DNA of 54,530 nt from Bacteroidales bacterium. GTDB lineage: Bacteria > Bacteroidota > Bacteroidia > Bacteroidales > UBA6680. The stretch lies in NCBI GenBank assembly GCA_025210735.1, contig JAOARD010000072.1, positions 1-54,530 of the forward strand, written 5' to 3'. Under the pieces are notes generated by a model, which worked only from the letters and a program-made list of their open reading frames with translations, did not search any database and was not told where the DNA came from. How positions within the stretch are numbered: the first letter of the stretch is position 1; each line of letters begins with the position of its first letter. Of the stretch, positions 18,281-26,231 are shown piece after piece. Made by a program: the position numbers and the translations under genes.

Positions 18281-19153
18281 TTATACAAGCTTCTCAATCT
18301 CATTACTAATCCAAAGGCCTGACTCTCTGGATTTATCAAATCCAATCCACGAACTGTTTTTTGTAATATTTGATGCTTGACACCACCAGAAGCCACTCTT
18401 TTTTTGTTTGCTTCTCAGATAATCCTGAGCAACAGAACACCTGTCATCATTAAGTAACTGATTACTGTTTAAAAGCCTTAGTATCTCTATAATGTTTATT
18501 TTCCAGGTAAAAGGGTATGTAAGCTTTGTTATCTCTTTTGTTACAGGTCTGTTATCTGACGTTCTAAGAAAGACTTTTTGATTTAAAATATAGTCTAATC
18601 CATTGCTCAGCTTTACCTCTAAATCGTTATCAGTTTTGTAATAGTCAGAGTGTTTAAAGTCACTAAGTGCAATCATTGATTTTACCAAACCGATATAACA
18701 AGGAGTGCTTTTCATACAACCTCCATATTTTTTCAAGCCAGCTCCTTTCCAGTCGCATTTTTCACCTCTCTTTACGTTTTGGTATCTCTTAATCCAGTTA
18801 ATTCCTGCATCTATCTTATCCTTATCAGGATAGTTTAACTTTATCAGAATACTTGTAATCATCCCATTGTAACACGCAAGCAGATAGTCATTTTTACCAT
18901 TCAACGAGAATCCATCACCGGTAAATGTATAATTAATCAACTTCTCAACCCATTCTGCAACTATCGGATTATTATTAGAGAATGGTATTTCAGACAACTG
19001 CGTAAGTCGCCATAATAAGTTGAGGACACTAAAATCAAAATCTGTCAGTAGTTGTTTATACAAATCAGAGTTGTTCAGATACTGCTCTGCTTCTACAAAA
19101 CTATTAATCTCATTATTCTGAAATTTAATTTTAAGTTCTAATGCTCTATCCAT
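18281..19153 (-). CDS. Alpha/alpha-toroid protein, prenyltransferase/squalene-cyclase-like
   Basis: 290 residues, no signal. Helical pairs of the type seen in terpenoid-cyclase/prenyltransferase toroids are visible: LLACYNGMITSILIKLNYPD, GLVKSMIALSD, YLRSKQKKSGFWW. Cysteines and tryptophans (KCDWKGAGLKKYGGCMKSTP) are well placed for metal or glutathione binding, but no complete catalytic motif is seen. Similar proteins are often labelled 'prenyltransferase' or 'nitrogen-fixation-like' without evidence. Its start overlaps the end of the GyrI-like gene by 8 bp, which indicates translational coupling and a shared role. Confidence 0.6.
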   Translation of the reverse strand: MDRALELKIKFQNNEINSFVEAEQYLNNSDLYKQLLTDFDFSVLNLLWRLTQLSEIPFSNNNPIVAEWVEKLINYTFTGDGFSLNGKNDYLLACYNGMITSILIKLNYPDKDKIDAGINWIKRYQNVKRGEKCDWKGAGLKKYGGCMKSTPCYIGLVKSMIALSDFKHSDYYKTDNDLEVKLSNGLDYILNQKVFLRTSDNRPVTKEITKLTYPFTWKINIIEILRLLNSNQLLNDDRCSVAQDYLRSKQKKSGFWWCQASNITKNSSWIGFDKSRESGLWISNEIEKLV

Positions 19154-19784
19154 TTTGTTTTTTCTCTACTCCAAATCTTAATACTGTTTTTAGTTTTTCA
19201 GGAACAGTTTTTCTTGCATCAGTTAAATATATCTCCTTATGAACTTTTGATAATCGCTTTAATCCCTTTTCAGTAGCAAAATCCTCCATAATCTTAAAGC
19301 TTTCGGGTTCATTATCGTAACTCCCTGAATGCAACATCTGAATACAACACCCCTCTTCAATCACCTCAAAATTAACCGAGTCCAATAATCTATGTGGTTT
19401 CTTTTTCTCTGTTAGTTTCAATATCTTATCAAAGAAATCCTGATCTACAAAATCAGGTTGTCTTATCATTAAGGTAAAAACCAGATCATCCTTATTTAGT
19501 GTTCCTGAATAACTCTTCTTTGAATTCTCATTAATATCCCAAATCCCCTCAAGAGGATACACAGCATATTCAAAATATCCGTCAGGCTCAATTCCATTCT
19601 TGTAACTCATTCTAACGGCATATGATAATGAGTACAAAACCTCTATATATTCCGAAAAACCACTACTATTAGGGTTTCCTTCACCTTTAATAGTAAAATA
19701 TCTGAACTCAGGAATATTTACTACTTCAGGTTTGTTCTTTGGCAGATAAATTTCTTTCTCTTTCTTCCTCCACTCATGTTTCAT
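19146..19784 (-). CDS. GyrI-like small-molecule-binding-domain protein
   Basis: 212 residues, no signal. The pattern VNIPEFRYFTIKGEGNP near the start and DGYFEYAVYPLEGIWD in the middle match the GyrI-like (SOUL/BmrR effector-binding) fold of the DUF-type family common in Bacteroidota; CCIQMLHSGSYDNEPESF is the usual ligand-loop region. Such proteins bind hydrophobic or cationic small molecules or DNA gyrase inhibitors. It is coupled to the toroid protein that follows (8-bp overlap), so both may handle one hydrophobic compound. Confidence 0.75.
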   Translation of the reverse strand: MKHEWRKKEKEIYLPKNKPEVVNIPEFRYFTIKGEGNPNSSGFSEYIEVLYSLSYAVRMSYKNGIEPDGYFEYAVYPLEGIWDINENSKKSYSGTLNKDDLVFTLMIRQPDFVDQDFFDKILKLTEKKKPHRLLDSVNFEVIEEGCCIQMLHSGSYDNEPESFKIMEDFATEKGLKRLSKVHKEIYLTDARKTVPEKLKTVLRFGVEKKQNG

Positions 19785-19801
19785 TATTATCTATTTTTAT
19801 T

Positions 19802-20671
19802 CTATTTAAACCTAACCGGATACATCATTTTAACTCTTACAACTTTTCCCTTTAGTTTCCCCGGTTCCCACTTCTTCATTAAGTTTATCACCTTTAATGC
19901 CTCTTCATCAAATTCAGGACAAAGTTTACTTAACAAGCTTACGTTACTTATAGCTCCATTTTTTTCTACAATAAACGATACATAAACATTTCCCTGGCAA
20001 TCTATTTCAGTATCAGGAAATCTCAGATTTTTTTGAATAAAATCCTTTTCGTCTTTGTATATTCTACTGTCCAGAATAAGTTTAGGTTTTTCATCTACAA
20101 TAATAAATGCAGTAGTATCCTCTTTTGCCAATTTGTTCTTTAAAACAGAGTCTATTTCTGATTGCGATTTCATTGATATTTTAACATCTGAAATCACTCC
20201 ATTTTTAACCATACACAAGAAGCTGCCTGAATAAATTGAGTAGTCTGGAGACTCTTCGCATTCATTATCATTATAGTCTAGAAACTCACCATAATGTGTA
20301 TTGATACTTGATGAGTACCAAAATGCAAAAACGCCTTTATCACTTAACTGATCTTTATTAAAGAAGATACTCAAATCAAACTCTCTTACCTCATTATACC
20401 CATCAGTATCATTTTCTAACTTTATCAGATAAAGGCTATCATTTATCACTTTCCATGTACCATGATAACCTCTATAACAAACAGTTGTCTGCCAAGGAAA
20501 TTTATCACTCAATTTACTATCTAATACTACATTTTCTGCTCTGTATTTTTCTAACGGAAAATCATTTATAACTAAAGTATCGCCATTATAGATTAATGTT
20601 TCTCCAACCTGTGGTGTTGCAAAAAGATAAGATGGGAGTATCAGAAGTATGAAAATAATTAATTGCCTCAT
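19802..20671 (-). CDS. Exported protein with TonB C-terminal-like domain
   Basis: 289 residues. A signal peptide (MRQLIIFILLILPSYLFA) is followed by a beta-rich region of about 160 residues. The last 85 residues contain KNLRFPDTEIDCQGNVYVSF, IVEKNGAISNVSLLSKLCPE, FDEEALKVINLMKKWEPGK, the typical TonB C-terminal pattern of the Bacteroidota energy-transducer-like proteins. There is no N-terminal membrane anchor other than the signal, so it is not a true energy transducer. A soluble periplasmic role is inferred. It lies 20 bp after the YD-like gene in transcription order. Confidence 0.75.
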   Translation of the reverse strand: MRQLIIFILLILPSYLFATPQVGETLIYNGDTLVINDFPLEKYRAENVVLDSKLSDKFPWQTTVCYRGYHGTWKVINDSLYLIKLENDTDGYNEVREFDLSIFFNKDQLSDKGVFAFWYSSSINTHYGEFLDYNDNECEESPDYSIYSGSFLCMVKNGVISDVKISMKSQSEIDSVLKNKLAKEDTTAFIIVDEKPKLILDSRIYKDEKDFIQKNLRFPDTEIDCQGNVYVSFIVEKNGAISNVSLLSKLCPEFDEEALKVINLMKKWEPGKLKGKVVRVKMMYPVRFK

Positions 20672-20690
20672 ATGTCTGTTATAATTATGA

Positions 20691-21164
20691 TTATTCTACT
20701 CTCTTTCGGTTTACAGTTTTACCATTTTTAATTTCCGTTTGCTCAATTAAGACCCCATACTCATCGTATTTGTATTCAATTCTATGACCAAGTTCTCCTG
20801 AGCTAAAACCTTCTTTAGAAATTAAATTATTTCTCTCGTCATATTCATAAACATATCGATGCCAAATTACGCCTTTATAATCCTGAACCTGTTCAAGAAT
20901 TATTAGTTCATTTTCATTGTAAACTTCAGTTCTTGGACCAAAAATTGCATGACTCATATGAATATTAGTTCTAACAAGTTTGGTTAGTTTGTTATTATTG
21001 TCGTAATACCTTATAGTCTGGATGCTTGTTGAATCATTATAAGTAGTATCTGCATACAAAATCTGTTTTAACCTTTTCTCAATAGTAATAGAAATATCAA
21101 GCAAATCTTGTTGTAAATGTGCTTGGTAAAATGATATGAATAAAATTAAATGTATGAATTTCAT
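20691..21164 (-). CDS. Small exported protein with YD-repeat-like segments
   Basis: 157 residues. A weak signal peptide is present (MKFIHLILFISFYQAHLQQ). The second half has two repeat-like units, IIWHRYVYEYDERNNLISKE-type and HRIEYKYDEYGVLIEQ, similar to RHS/YD or YwqK-type repeats. An effector or immunity role is possible but not shown. The gene starts 6 bp after the frameshifted gene at 21170-21458. Confidence 0.6.
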   Translation of the reverse strand: MKFIHLILFISFYQAHLQQDLLDISITIEKRLKQILYADTTYNDSTSIQTIRYYDNNNKLTKLVRTNIHMSHAIFGPRTEVYNENELIILEQVQDYKGVIWHRYVYEYDERNNLISKEGFSSGELGHRIEYKYDEYGVLIEQTEIKNGKTVNRKRVE

Positions 21165-21169
21165 TATTC

Positions 21170-21458
21170 TTATATAACTGTTTTTCCACTCTTCCAGTCA
21201 ATCCTGGTAATATAATTATCCCAAGTCAGACTGAAATCACTGAATGAGAATTTCCAATCCAACCAGACGCTTGAATCTTTGTAATCAATGAGCCCACCCA
21301 AACAAAACGTATTACTATCACTCAATTTGTTCTGCATAATCACCAAGTTTAGCCCAATCTATTGTTAAGATTAAAGAGTCCTGACTTCTCTGAATCTTAT
21401 CAAGATGAGAATCATGGAGACTTAATCTATCTATATCTTCAAACACCTCTTCCTTCAT
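21170..21458 (-). pseudogene. Frameshifted small gene, immunity-like
   Basis: The ATG at 21458 opens MKEEVFEDIDRLSLHDSHLD and runs 46 codons to a TGA at 21318-21320. A different frame continues the same protein from around 21330 (NKLSDSNTFCLGGLIDYKDS, then WLDWKFSFSDFSLTWDNY) to a TAA at 21170. Joining the two frames gives about 96 residues of a plausible small alpha/beta protein. It is a frameshift, a sequencing error, or, less likely, programmed slippage at the AACAAATTG stretch. Confidence 0.6.
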
Positions 21459-21471
21459 AACCCGTTGTATA

Positions 21472-21600
21472 TCACAAAATTACAATTGCTGAGTTATGAA
21501 AAGATTCTACAACTCTATTATGAAGATTATTTTCATACAGAATAGCGGTAACTCTCCTGTTACTGTTTTTTGGTTCTGATAGTTTAAATGATACTGGCAT
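21472..21600 (-). CDS. E2 short reading frame (42 codons)
   Basis: The ATG at 21600 follows a full E-type promoter and short leader. The peptide begins MPVSFKLSEPKNSNRRV and ends with SAIVIL. Its N-terminus matches the frames at 37801-37932, 39457-39585 and 27857-27979 (pattern M-x-x-x-aromatic-K/N-L-S/P-E-P). No known family. It may be a real micro-protein, a leader peptide or a relic. Confidence 0.4.
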   Translation of the reverse strand: MPVSFKLSEPKNSNRRVTAILYENNLHNRVVESFHNSAIVIL

Positions 21601-21660
21601 TATTGTTTAGTTAGATCCTAAATATAGGCACAATAAAACAACAGACAATATAAAGTATAG
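21548..21660 (-). promoter_or_regulatory. E2: promoter, leader and hairpin of the E-element family
   Basis: On the minus strand the TTG is at 21646-21648, then 19 bp, then TATATTTA at 21619-21626, then the leader to the ATG at 21600. The box AAATAACCTATACTTTATAT is upstream. Hairpin GTAAC-N6-GTTAC is at 21548-21563. Confidence 0.65.
21579..21615. repeat. 37-bp direct repeat, left copy
   Basis: ATAGTTTAAATGATACTGGC and the following 17 bases to 21615 are identical to 23117-23153. The two copies bracket the AraC relic and the RhuM gene. The repeat is the start-codon region of the E element. Confidence 0.85.
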
Positions 21661-21753
21661 GTTATTTACGCTACATCATCTATTTACGCGAAGAAACTCT
21701 TATGACTACGAAGAGGGCACTTTGATTTTCACCAGTCCCAATCAAATTTTGAG

Positions 21754-21999
21754 CATAGAAAAAAAGGAAATATCTCTACAACCTATCTAAGCGATTTATA
21801 AAAAAAGGAAACAGGAATAAGCGGAAGAGAGCATATTCATAGGTTTGTAATTGAGAAAGCAAAAACGAACCTGCTAAATTCCAATGAACCTATAAATCAA
21901 ATTGCATATAATTTGGGTTTTGAATACCCCTCACATTTCAATAAATTATTTAAAGCTCACACCGGTATGAGCCCTAAGGAGTACAGGGTTTTAAATTGA
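21754..21999 (+). pseudogene. AraC-family regulator relic (C-terminal DNA-binding domain)
   Basis: One plus-strand frame ending at the TGA at 21997 reads ISTTYLSDL, an in-frame TAA at 21799, then KKETGISGREHIHRFVIEKA, INQIAYNLGFEYPSHFNKLF and HTGMSPKEYRVLN. This is the two-helix-turn-helix end of an AraC regulator, broken by a stop and missing its start and sensor domain. It is related to the AraC gene at 48791 in wording. It is a dead fragment inside the segment between the 37-bp repeats. Confidence 0.8.
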
Positions 22000-22157
22000 A
22001 GAAACAGTCAATAGTATGTATAGTTCATTTCAGGTTTGTTTATAAAATCCTAATTGACTAAACAATAATATATAATTATCAAGCTTTCGACCTTTCTATA
22101 TTATTCGTAAATTTAATAATGCCAAACAAATAGGTGTGAATTTACAAACAATACTCT

Positions 22158-23024
22158 ATGAACAGCGAAATCATTATTTATCAGGCAAATGAATTATCTT
22201 CAAAAATTGAAGTACGTATTGACAATGATACAGTTTGGGTAAATCGTAAGCAGTTATCATTATTGTTTAACAGAGATGTAAAAACCATTGGTAAACATAT
22301 CAACAATATTTTTTCTGAGGAAGAACTTGTAAAGGAAGTGGTTGTCGCAAAATTTGCGACAACCACTCAACACGGGGCTATTACAGGTAAAACGCAAACT
22401 AAAAACATTGAGTTCTATAATTTAGATGTGATTATTTCCGTTGGTTATCGCGTAAAATCAAAACAAGGCACCCAATTCCGAATATGGGCAAACAAAATTT
22501 TAAAGGATCATTTGCTGAAAGGATATTCTGTAAACAGGCGTATTGACAGGATTGAGGACAAAGTTGATTCGTTATCGGATAAGGTTAACAGTATTGATTT
22601 GCAAATAAACACCTCACTCCCTCCCAAACAAGGAATCTTTTTCGAAGGCCAGATATTTGACGCATATGCTTTTGTTTGCAATATTGTTAAACAGGCCAAA
22701 GAATCTATAATTCTTATCGACAATTATGTTGATGAATCGGTATTAACTCTTTTATCTAAACGAGCCAGTGGAGTTGAAACTACCATATTTACTAAACTTA
22801 CAAAGCAATTACGACTTGATCTTGAAAAACATAATAAACAGTATCCTGAAATAGTTGTAAAAGAACTGAACAAATCTCATGACCGTTTTATAATTATAGA
22901 CAAAGAAATTCTATTCCATTTTGGTGCCAGCCTTAAAGATCTGGCCAAAAAGTGGTTTGCTTTTTCTAAAATGGAGATGAATACATCAGAAATTTTGGAA
23001 AAACTCAAAAACAGTTCAGAATAA
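22158..23024 (+). CDS. RhuM-family protein with phospholipase-D-like C-terminus
   Basis: 288 residues, no signal. The N-terminal 110 residues are the RhuM/ORF-N type domain (IEVRIDNDTVWVNRKQLSLL, IEFYNLDVIISVGYRVKS, GTQFRIWANKILKDHLLKGY). The C-terminal half has PLD-like features: ILIDNYVDESVLTLLSKR and HDRFIIID followed by FHFGASLKDLAKK, an H-x-R...GASLK pattern. RhuM proteins travel on genomic islands and phages in many phyla. Their role is uncertain (DNA-binding and toxin-like roles have been suggested). It reads against the surrounding genes and, with the AraC relic, lies between 37-bp direct repeats. Confidence 0.85.
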   Translation: MNSEIIIYQANELSSKIEVRIDNDTVWVNRKQLSLLFNRDVKTIGKHINNIFSEEELVKEVVVAKFATTTQHGAITGKTQTKNIEFYNLDVIISVGYRVKSKQGTQFRIWANKILKDHLLKGYSVNRRIDRIEDKVDSLSDKVNSIDLQINTSLPPKQGIFFEGQIFDAYAFVCNIVKQAKESIILIDNYVDESVLTLLSKRASGVETTIFTKLTKQLRLDLEKHNKQYPEIVVKELNKSHDRFIIIDKEILFHFGASLKDLAKKWFAFSKMEMNTSEILEKLKNSSE

Positions 23025-23116
23025 CTATTTATCTGTTTCGTCATTTTAAATCAAATCAATAACATCTGAATTGTCACACCCCTCTTATGTGCCTATTAAT
23101 GTTTCTCTGAATTCTT

Positions 23117-23153
23117 ATAGTTTAAATGATACTGGCATTATTGTTTAGTTAGA
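23117..23153. repeat. 37-bp direct repeat, right copy (E3)
   Basis: It is identical to 21579-21615. On the minus strand it keeps the E-element leader and the start MPVSFKL, then a stop. The promoter part upstream is replaced by unrelated sequence, so this copy has lost its promoter. Confidence 0.85.
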
Positions 23154-23189
23154 ATGTTGCATTTGTCAGTTGAATTCTGCAATGAAATT

Positions 23190-23217
23190 ATGCCAGCACC
23201 TGTATAGCAACTGGCAT
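23190..23217 (+). terminator. Hairpin with T-run after the RhuM gene
   Basis: ATGCCAG pairs with CTGGCAT around a 14-nt loop and is followed by TTTTTAATT on the plus strand. It could stop transcription from the RhuM gene, about 165 bp downstream of its stop, and sits just beyond the end of the minus-strand VOC gene. Confidence 0.5.
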
Positions 23218-23227
23218 TTTTAATTAT

Positions 23228-23776
23228 CTATTTCAGGTTCAATTGCCATGAAACACCAAACCTATCCTCAACAAATGCAAACTTTTTACTGAATCCGTAA
23301 TTATCAAGAGGCATCATCACTTTTCCTCCTTCAGACAGTTTTTCAAAAGCATTAACAATCTGTTCTTCGGTGTCAATATCTACAAATATTGAAACTGCCG
23401 GGGTAAAAGACCAATCGTGTTTAATATAACTATCGCTACACATAAATGGACTTCCGTTTAATAAGAACCTTGCTACTTTTATTGTACCAACCTTTTCTGT
23501 TTCGCCCTCCTGATAACGTTGTATATCAACAATTTTTGAGTTATCAAACAAACTTACATAAAAGTTCATTGCCTCTTCTGCGTTCTCTTCCTGAAATGTT
23601 AAAAAGCTAACTATTTGACTATTACAATTGAGCTTATTTTTATCAATTGTATTTAAAAGGCTATCAACTTTATGCTGCATTTGATTTAACTCTTCCGTTA
23701 ACTTCTCCTCTGTCTTTAAACTGGTACAACTAACAAATGGAATCCCAAGAATCATAAGTATTATTATTCGTCTCAT
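23228..23776 (-). CDS. PhnB/VOC-like lipoprotein
   Basis: 182 residues. The lipobox is IPFVSC (about C17). After a short coiled coil (EEKLTEELNQMQHKVDSL) comes a VOC-type domain of the PhnB or 3-demethylubiquinone-methyltransferase-like type: ISFLTFQ-like start QIVSFLTFQEENAEEAMNFY, DSYIKHDWSF, VSIFVDIDTEEQIVNAFEKL and a final FGVSWQLNLK. The PhnB-like fold usually occurs in the cytosol, so a lipid-anchored form is unusual. It is in a probable operon with the VOC gene upstream (9 bp apart). Confidence 0.75.
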   Translation of the reverse strand: MRRIIILMILGIPFVSCTSLKTEEKLTEELNQMQHKVDSLLNTIDKNKLNCNSQIVSFLTFQEENAEEAMNFYVSLFDNSKIVDIQRYQEGETEKVGTIKVARFLLNGSPFMCSDSYIKHDWSFTPAVSIFVDIDTEEQIVNAFEKLSEGGKVMMPLDNYGFSKKFAFVEDRFGVSWQLNLK

Positions 23777-23785
23777 AAGTAATAG

Positions 23786-24181
23786 TTATAAAATTTCTAC
23801 AATCTGTATATGATTACCACAGGTATCGTTAAAAACAGCAATTTTAGCAGTTCCCATCTCTGTTGGTTTCACACTAAATACAACTCCTAAATCTGTTAAT
23901 CTCTCATACTCTTTCTGCACATCTTCCACATCAAACTGTGTGTATGGTAAACCTGCATCAAAAAGAGCCTTCTGATAAATTTTTGCCGGTTCAAAATCTT
24001 TTGGCGAAGGCTCCAATAATAGTTCCGGACCATCCTGCTCTTCACCAGAAACCAAAGTCAACCATCTATTCCCATCACCCACAGGAATATCAATTTTCTT
24101 TACAAAATTTAATTTCTCCGTATAAAACTCAAGTGCCTTTGCTTGATTCTCTACCGGGATACTTACAAGTTTAATTTTCAT
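23786..24181 (-). CDS. VOC-family (glyoxalase-like) protein
   Basis: 131 residues from the ATG at 24181 (MKIKLVSIPVENQAKALEFY). An upstream start would add 19 residues that do not belong to the fold. The beta-alpha-beta-beta-beta modules of the VOC superfamily are visible (FYTEKLNFVKKIDIPVGDGN, ELLLEPSP, GTAKIAVFNDTCGNHIQIVE). Metal-binding residues are plausible (H/E at the ends) but no substrate can be assigned; glyoxalase, bleomycin-resistance and dioxygenase roles all use this fold. It lies between AraC-like and lipoprotein VOC genes on the same strand. Confidence 0.8.
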   Translation of the reverse strand: MKIKLVSIPVENQAKALEFYTEKLNFVKKIDIPVGDGNRWLTLVSGEEQDGPELLLEPSPKDFEPAKIYQKALFDAGLPYTQFDVEDVQKEYERLTDLGVVFSVKPTEMGTAKIAVFNDTCGNHIQIVEIL

Positions 24182-24240
24182 AATTTTAAATTTTATTGTG
24201 TTTTGACAGTGCAAAGATTTAAAATCGTTATCAAACAAAT

Positions 24241-24645
24241 TTATCGAAAATTGCGCTTTTGATATGTCCTTGGAGTAAACCCCGTTTTTCTTTTGAATAA
24301 AGTACTGAACGAGCTTAAGCTTTCAAATCCTACCTCATAACAAGCTTCCGAAACAGATAATCCGTTTTTAATATACTCTTTGGCTTTCTCTATTCTCTTA
24401 TTAATCAGATACTGATTTGGAGTCTGACCATAATATCTCTTAAACAGCCTTAACAGGTGGTATTTTGAAACAAAACGGATACGCGAAAAGAGATCCAGAT
24501 TCAGATTCTCCTTAAAGTTATTGTTCATATAGTTCCTCAATCCAATAACCGTATCTATCTGCCATTGATTAGAGTAACAATCATCCTTAACCTGTAATAT
24601 CTCTCTCTTATAAAGATTCATCCATCTGAATATAAAAGTATTCAT
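24241..24645 (-). CDS. AraC-family regulator consisting mainly of the DNA-binding domain
   Basis: 134 residues. The two helix-turn-helix units are clear: LDLFSRIRFVSKYHLLRLFK and SVSEACYEVGFESLSSFSTL, ending FKRKTGFTPRTYQKRN. No sensor domain is present, only a short N-terminal extension. It precedes the two VOC genes (gap about 60 bp), a common arrangement in which the regulator controls or is co-made with a glyoxalase-like enzyme. The first 15 residues may not be part of the protein. Confidence 0.8.
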   Translation of the reverse strand: MNTFIFRWMNLYKREILQVKDDCYSNQWQIDTVIGLRNYMNNNFKENLNLDLFSRIRFVSKYHLLRLFKRYYGQTPNQYLINKRIEKAKEYIKNGLSVSEACYEVGFESLSSFSTLFKRKTGFTPRTYQKRNFR

Positions 24646-24669
24646 AAATATTTAACCAACTAACTCTTT

Positions 24670-24745
24670 TTATGACGAATAACAATAACTATCCTATTAT
24701 TGTTTTCTGGTTCTTAAGTTTAATTGTATAAGTTAAATAACTTAA
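24670..24745 (-). repeat. E-element relic with hairpin
   Basis: The minus strand reads CAGAAAACAATAATAGGATA and nearby CATAAAAAGA, matching the hairpin part of E6. The hairpin arms CAATAA and TTATTG at 24683-24702 differ from the GTAAC/GTTAC arms of other copies yet still pair. The promoter part is lost. Confidence 0.5.
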
Positions 24746-24774
24746 CTACGACATAAAGTACTGACTATCTATCA

Positions 24775-25011
24775 CTATAGTTGAATTGGTTTATAAGCCA
24801 AGCATTTGGCTACTATCTCCTCAACAGTTGGATTATAATCTTTTAAATCATTCTTTCTTGCATTATAGTTCTCAGGATAAAACAACAGGTTTGAACCATC
24901 AGGATGAGGTACATTTTCATCAAATAAATCAGACAACAGATCTATCTCCTCATCTGTTCCTTCAGCATTATATATTTTAATCCCTATCTCAATCAATTCT
25001 TCACGTGTCAT
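24775..25011 (-). CDS. Colicin/pyocin-type DNase immunity protein homologue
   Basis: 78 residues. EEIDLLSDLFDENVPHPDGS and NLLFYPENYNARKNDLKDYN match the colicin/pyocin immunity fold (the family motif is HPxGSxLIYYP, then a polar segment ending in a tryptophan or similar position). Members of this family bind and block HNH-type nuclease toxins. No HNH toxin gene lies beside it. It is therefore an orphan immunity gene that could protect against toxins delivered by competitors. No signal, so it acts in the cytosol. Confidence 0.8.
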   Translation of the reverse strand: MTREELIEIGIKIYNAEGTDEEIDLLSDLFDENVPHPDGSNLLFYPENYNARKNDLKDYNPTVEEIVAKCLAYKPIQL

Positions 25012-25037
25012 ACATATTAATTCTTATATAATACTGT

Positions 25038-25550
25038 TTACTTCCTGACTTTTGGCAGAACATTCTCCCTCTCCAAGAAACCATCTTTACTTGTTAGGTA
25101 TAAATAATAATCTGCCAATCCGTATTGACGATTAATATCTATTTTTAACTCTATAAATTTCATGTTGTCTGCATCAGTCACCAATTTATATCTCATGGTT
25201 TTTATTATCCCTTTATCAACAACCTGAAATAGACTAAAGCTTGATACCTTTCCTATAGTAACAGGAATCATTGCATAAGCCTCATTATACATCTCTGTGT
25301 AATGCATTATTCTACCATGAACTAATGGTGTCATATAGTCCTTATTCAAAAGATATCTGGCACCTTTCTCATGTTTAATTGAGGTTAAAATATCTTTCAC
25401 AATTACACTACCTCTATTCTTTAGTTTGGGATCAAGATCTTCTAAAGGTATCTTTTTATACTCTCTGGTTCCGCACGATACAATAATAAAAAGCCCAATA
25501 ACTATAGCTACCGAAGCTTTAACCGAAAATATTTGTCTGAGTTTTTCCAT
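25038..25550 (-). CDS. Lipoprotein of unknown function
   Basis: 170 residues. A hydrophobic signal (VAIVIGLFIIVSC) ends in a lipobox at about C26. The mature part is mixed alpha/beta with no recognised domain (KDILTSIKHEKGARYLLNKD, ELKIDINRQYGLADYYLYLT). It lies 26 bp upstream of the colicin immunity gene in transcription order and may share its transcript. A function in envelope protection is a guess that I do not make. Confidence 0.6.
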   Translation of the reverse strand: MEKLRQIFSVKASVAIVIGLFIIVSCGTREYKKIPLEDLDPKLKNRGSVIVKDILTSIKHEKGARYLLNKDYMTPLVHGRIMHYTEMYNEAYAMIPVTIGKVSSFSLFQVVDKGIIKTMRYKLVTDADNMKFIELKIDINRQYGLADYYLYLTSKDGFLERENVLPKVRK

Positions 25551-25620
25551 AAGTTATAACTATTTTTACTTGGTATATAATAATGATACGGACTCAACGC
25601 TGTAAGTCCTAAAATAAATA

Positions 25621-26121
25621 CTAATACTTTATTGCTTCTACCTTCATACTTCTATCACCTTTTGGGGTATGAAGAGTAATCTCATCACCAACTCTCTTGT
25701 TTTGCAGAACCTTTGCAATAGGCGATAAAAAAGAGACCTTATTTGCCGATATATTAGCCTCATCAACACCTACTATTTGGTATTTACACTCACAACCCTC
25801 ATCTATCTTGTATAGTGTTACTGTTGCTCCGAAATGAATCTCATTCTGAGGTTGATCAGATAGTTCAACTAATTTTGCTGAATTTACCCGCTCATCTAAT
25901 AAACGTAACTTAGTTTTAATGTAGTTTATCTGAATACGATTATCCTCAGTAGACAGTTGTTGCAGATTTACCAGCTCTTTCCGTAACAAAACCTGTTCCT
26001 GCTTAAGTTCCTTCAGACCAAATGGTGTAACATAATTTGTAACCCCATTTGGCAAGTGTGCTCTTGGTGCTACCAAAGGTATCTCCTCCTGATCTCCTTC
26101 TTTTACAAAACCTCTACTCAT
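25621..26121 (-). CDS. GreA/GreB-family transcription elongation factor-like protein
   Basis: 166 residues. The N-terminal coiled coil is visible (LKELKQEQVLLRKELVNLQQ) and the C-terminal GreA/B FKBP-like domain contains FGATVTLYKIDEGCECKYQI, VSFLSPIAKVLQNKRVGDEI. These proteins rescue backtracked RNA polymerase through the coiled-coil tip. Basic and acidic tip residues are not conserved enough for me to say which reaction it has. It is a housekeeping-type gene set among accessory genes. Confidence 0.85.
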   Translation of the reverse strand: MSRGFVKEGDQEEIPLVAPRAHLPNGVTNYVTPFGLKELKQEQVLLRKELVNLQQLSTEDNRIQINYIKTKLRLLDERVNSAKLVELSDQPQNEIHFGATVTLYKIDEGCECKYQIVGVDEANISANKVSFLSPIAKVLQNKRVGDEITLHTPKGDRSMKVEAIKY

Positions 26122-26231
26122 ATAATCCTTTCAATTACATATCATTAAACTATCACAATAATAATAAATACCTCCAAATAAACATATATAATATTTACAA
26201 ACTTTATGTGATAACCTTTACATACACCTTC

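Noticed and set aside
24212..24238. A promoter between the AraC and VOC genes
   Set aside because: The box AATCTTTG has one mismatch and the nearest TTG is only 16 bp away; too weak to list.
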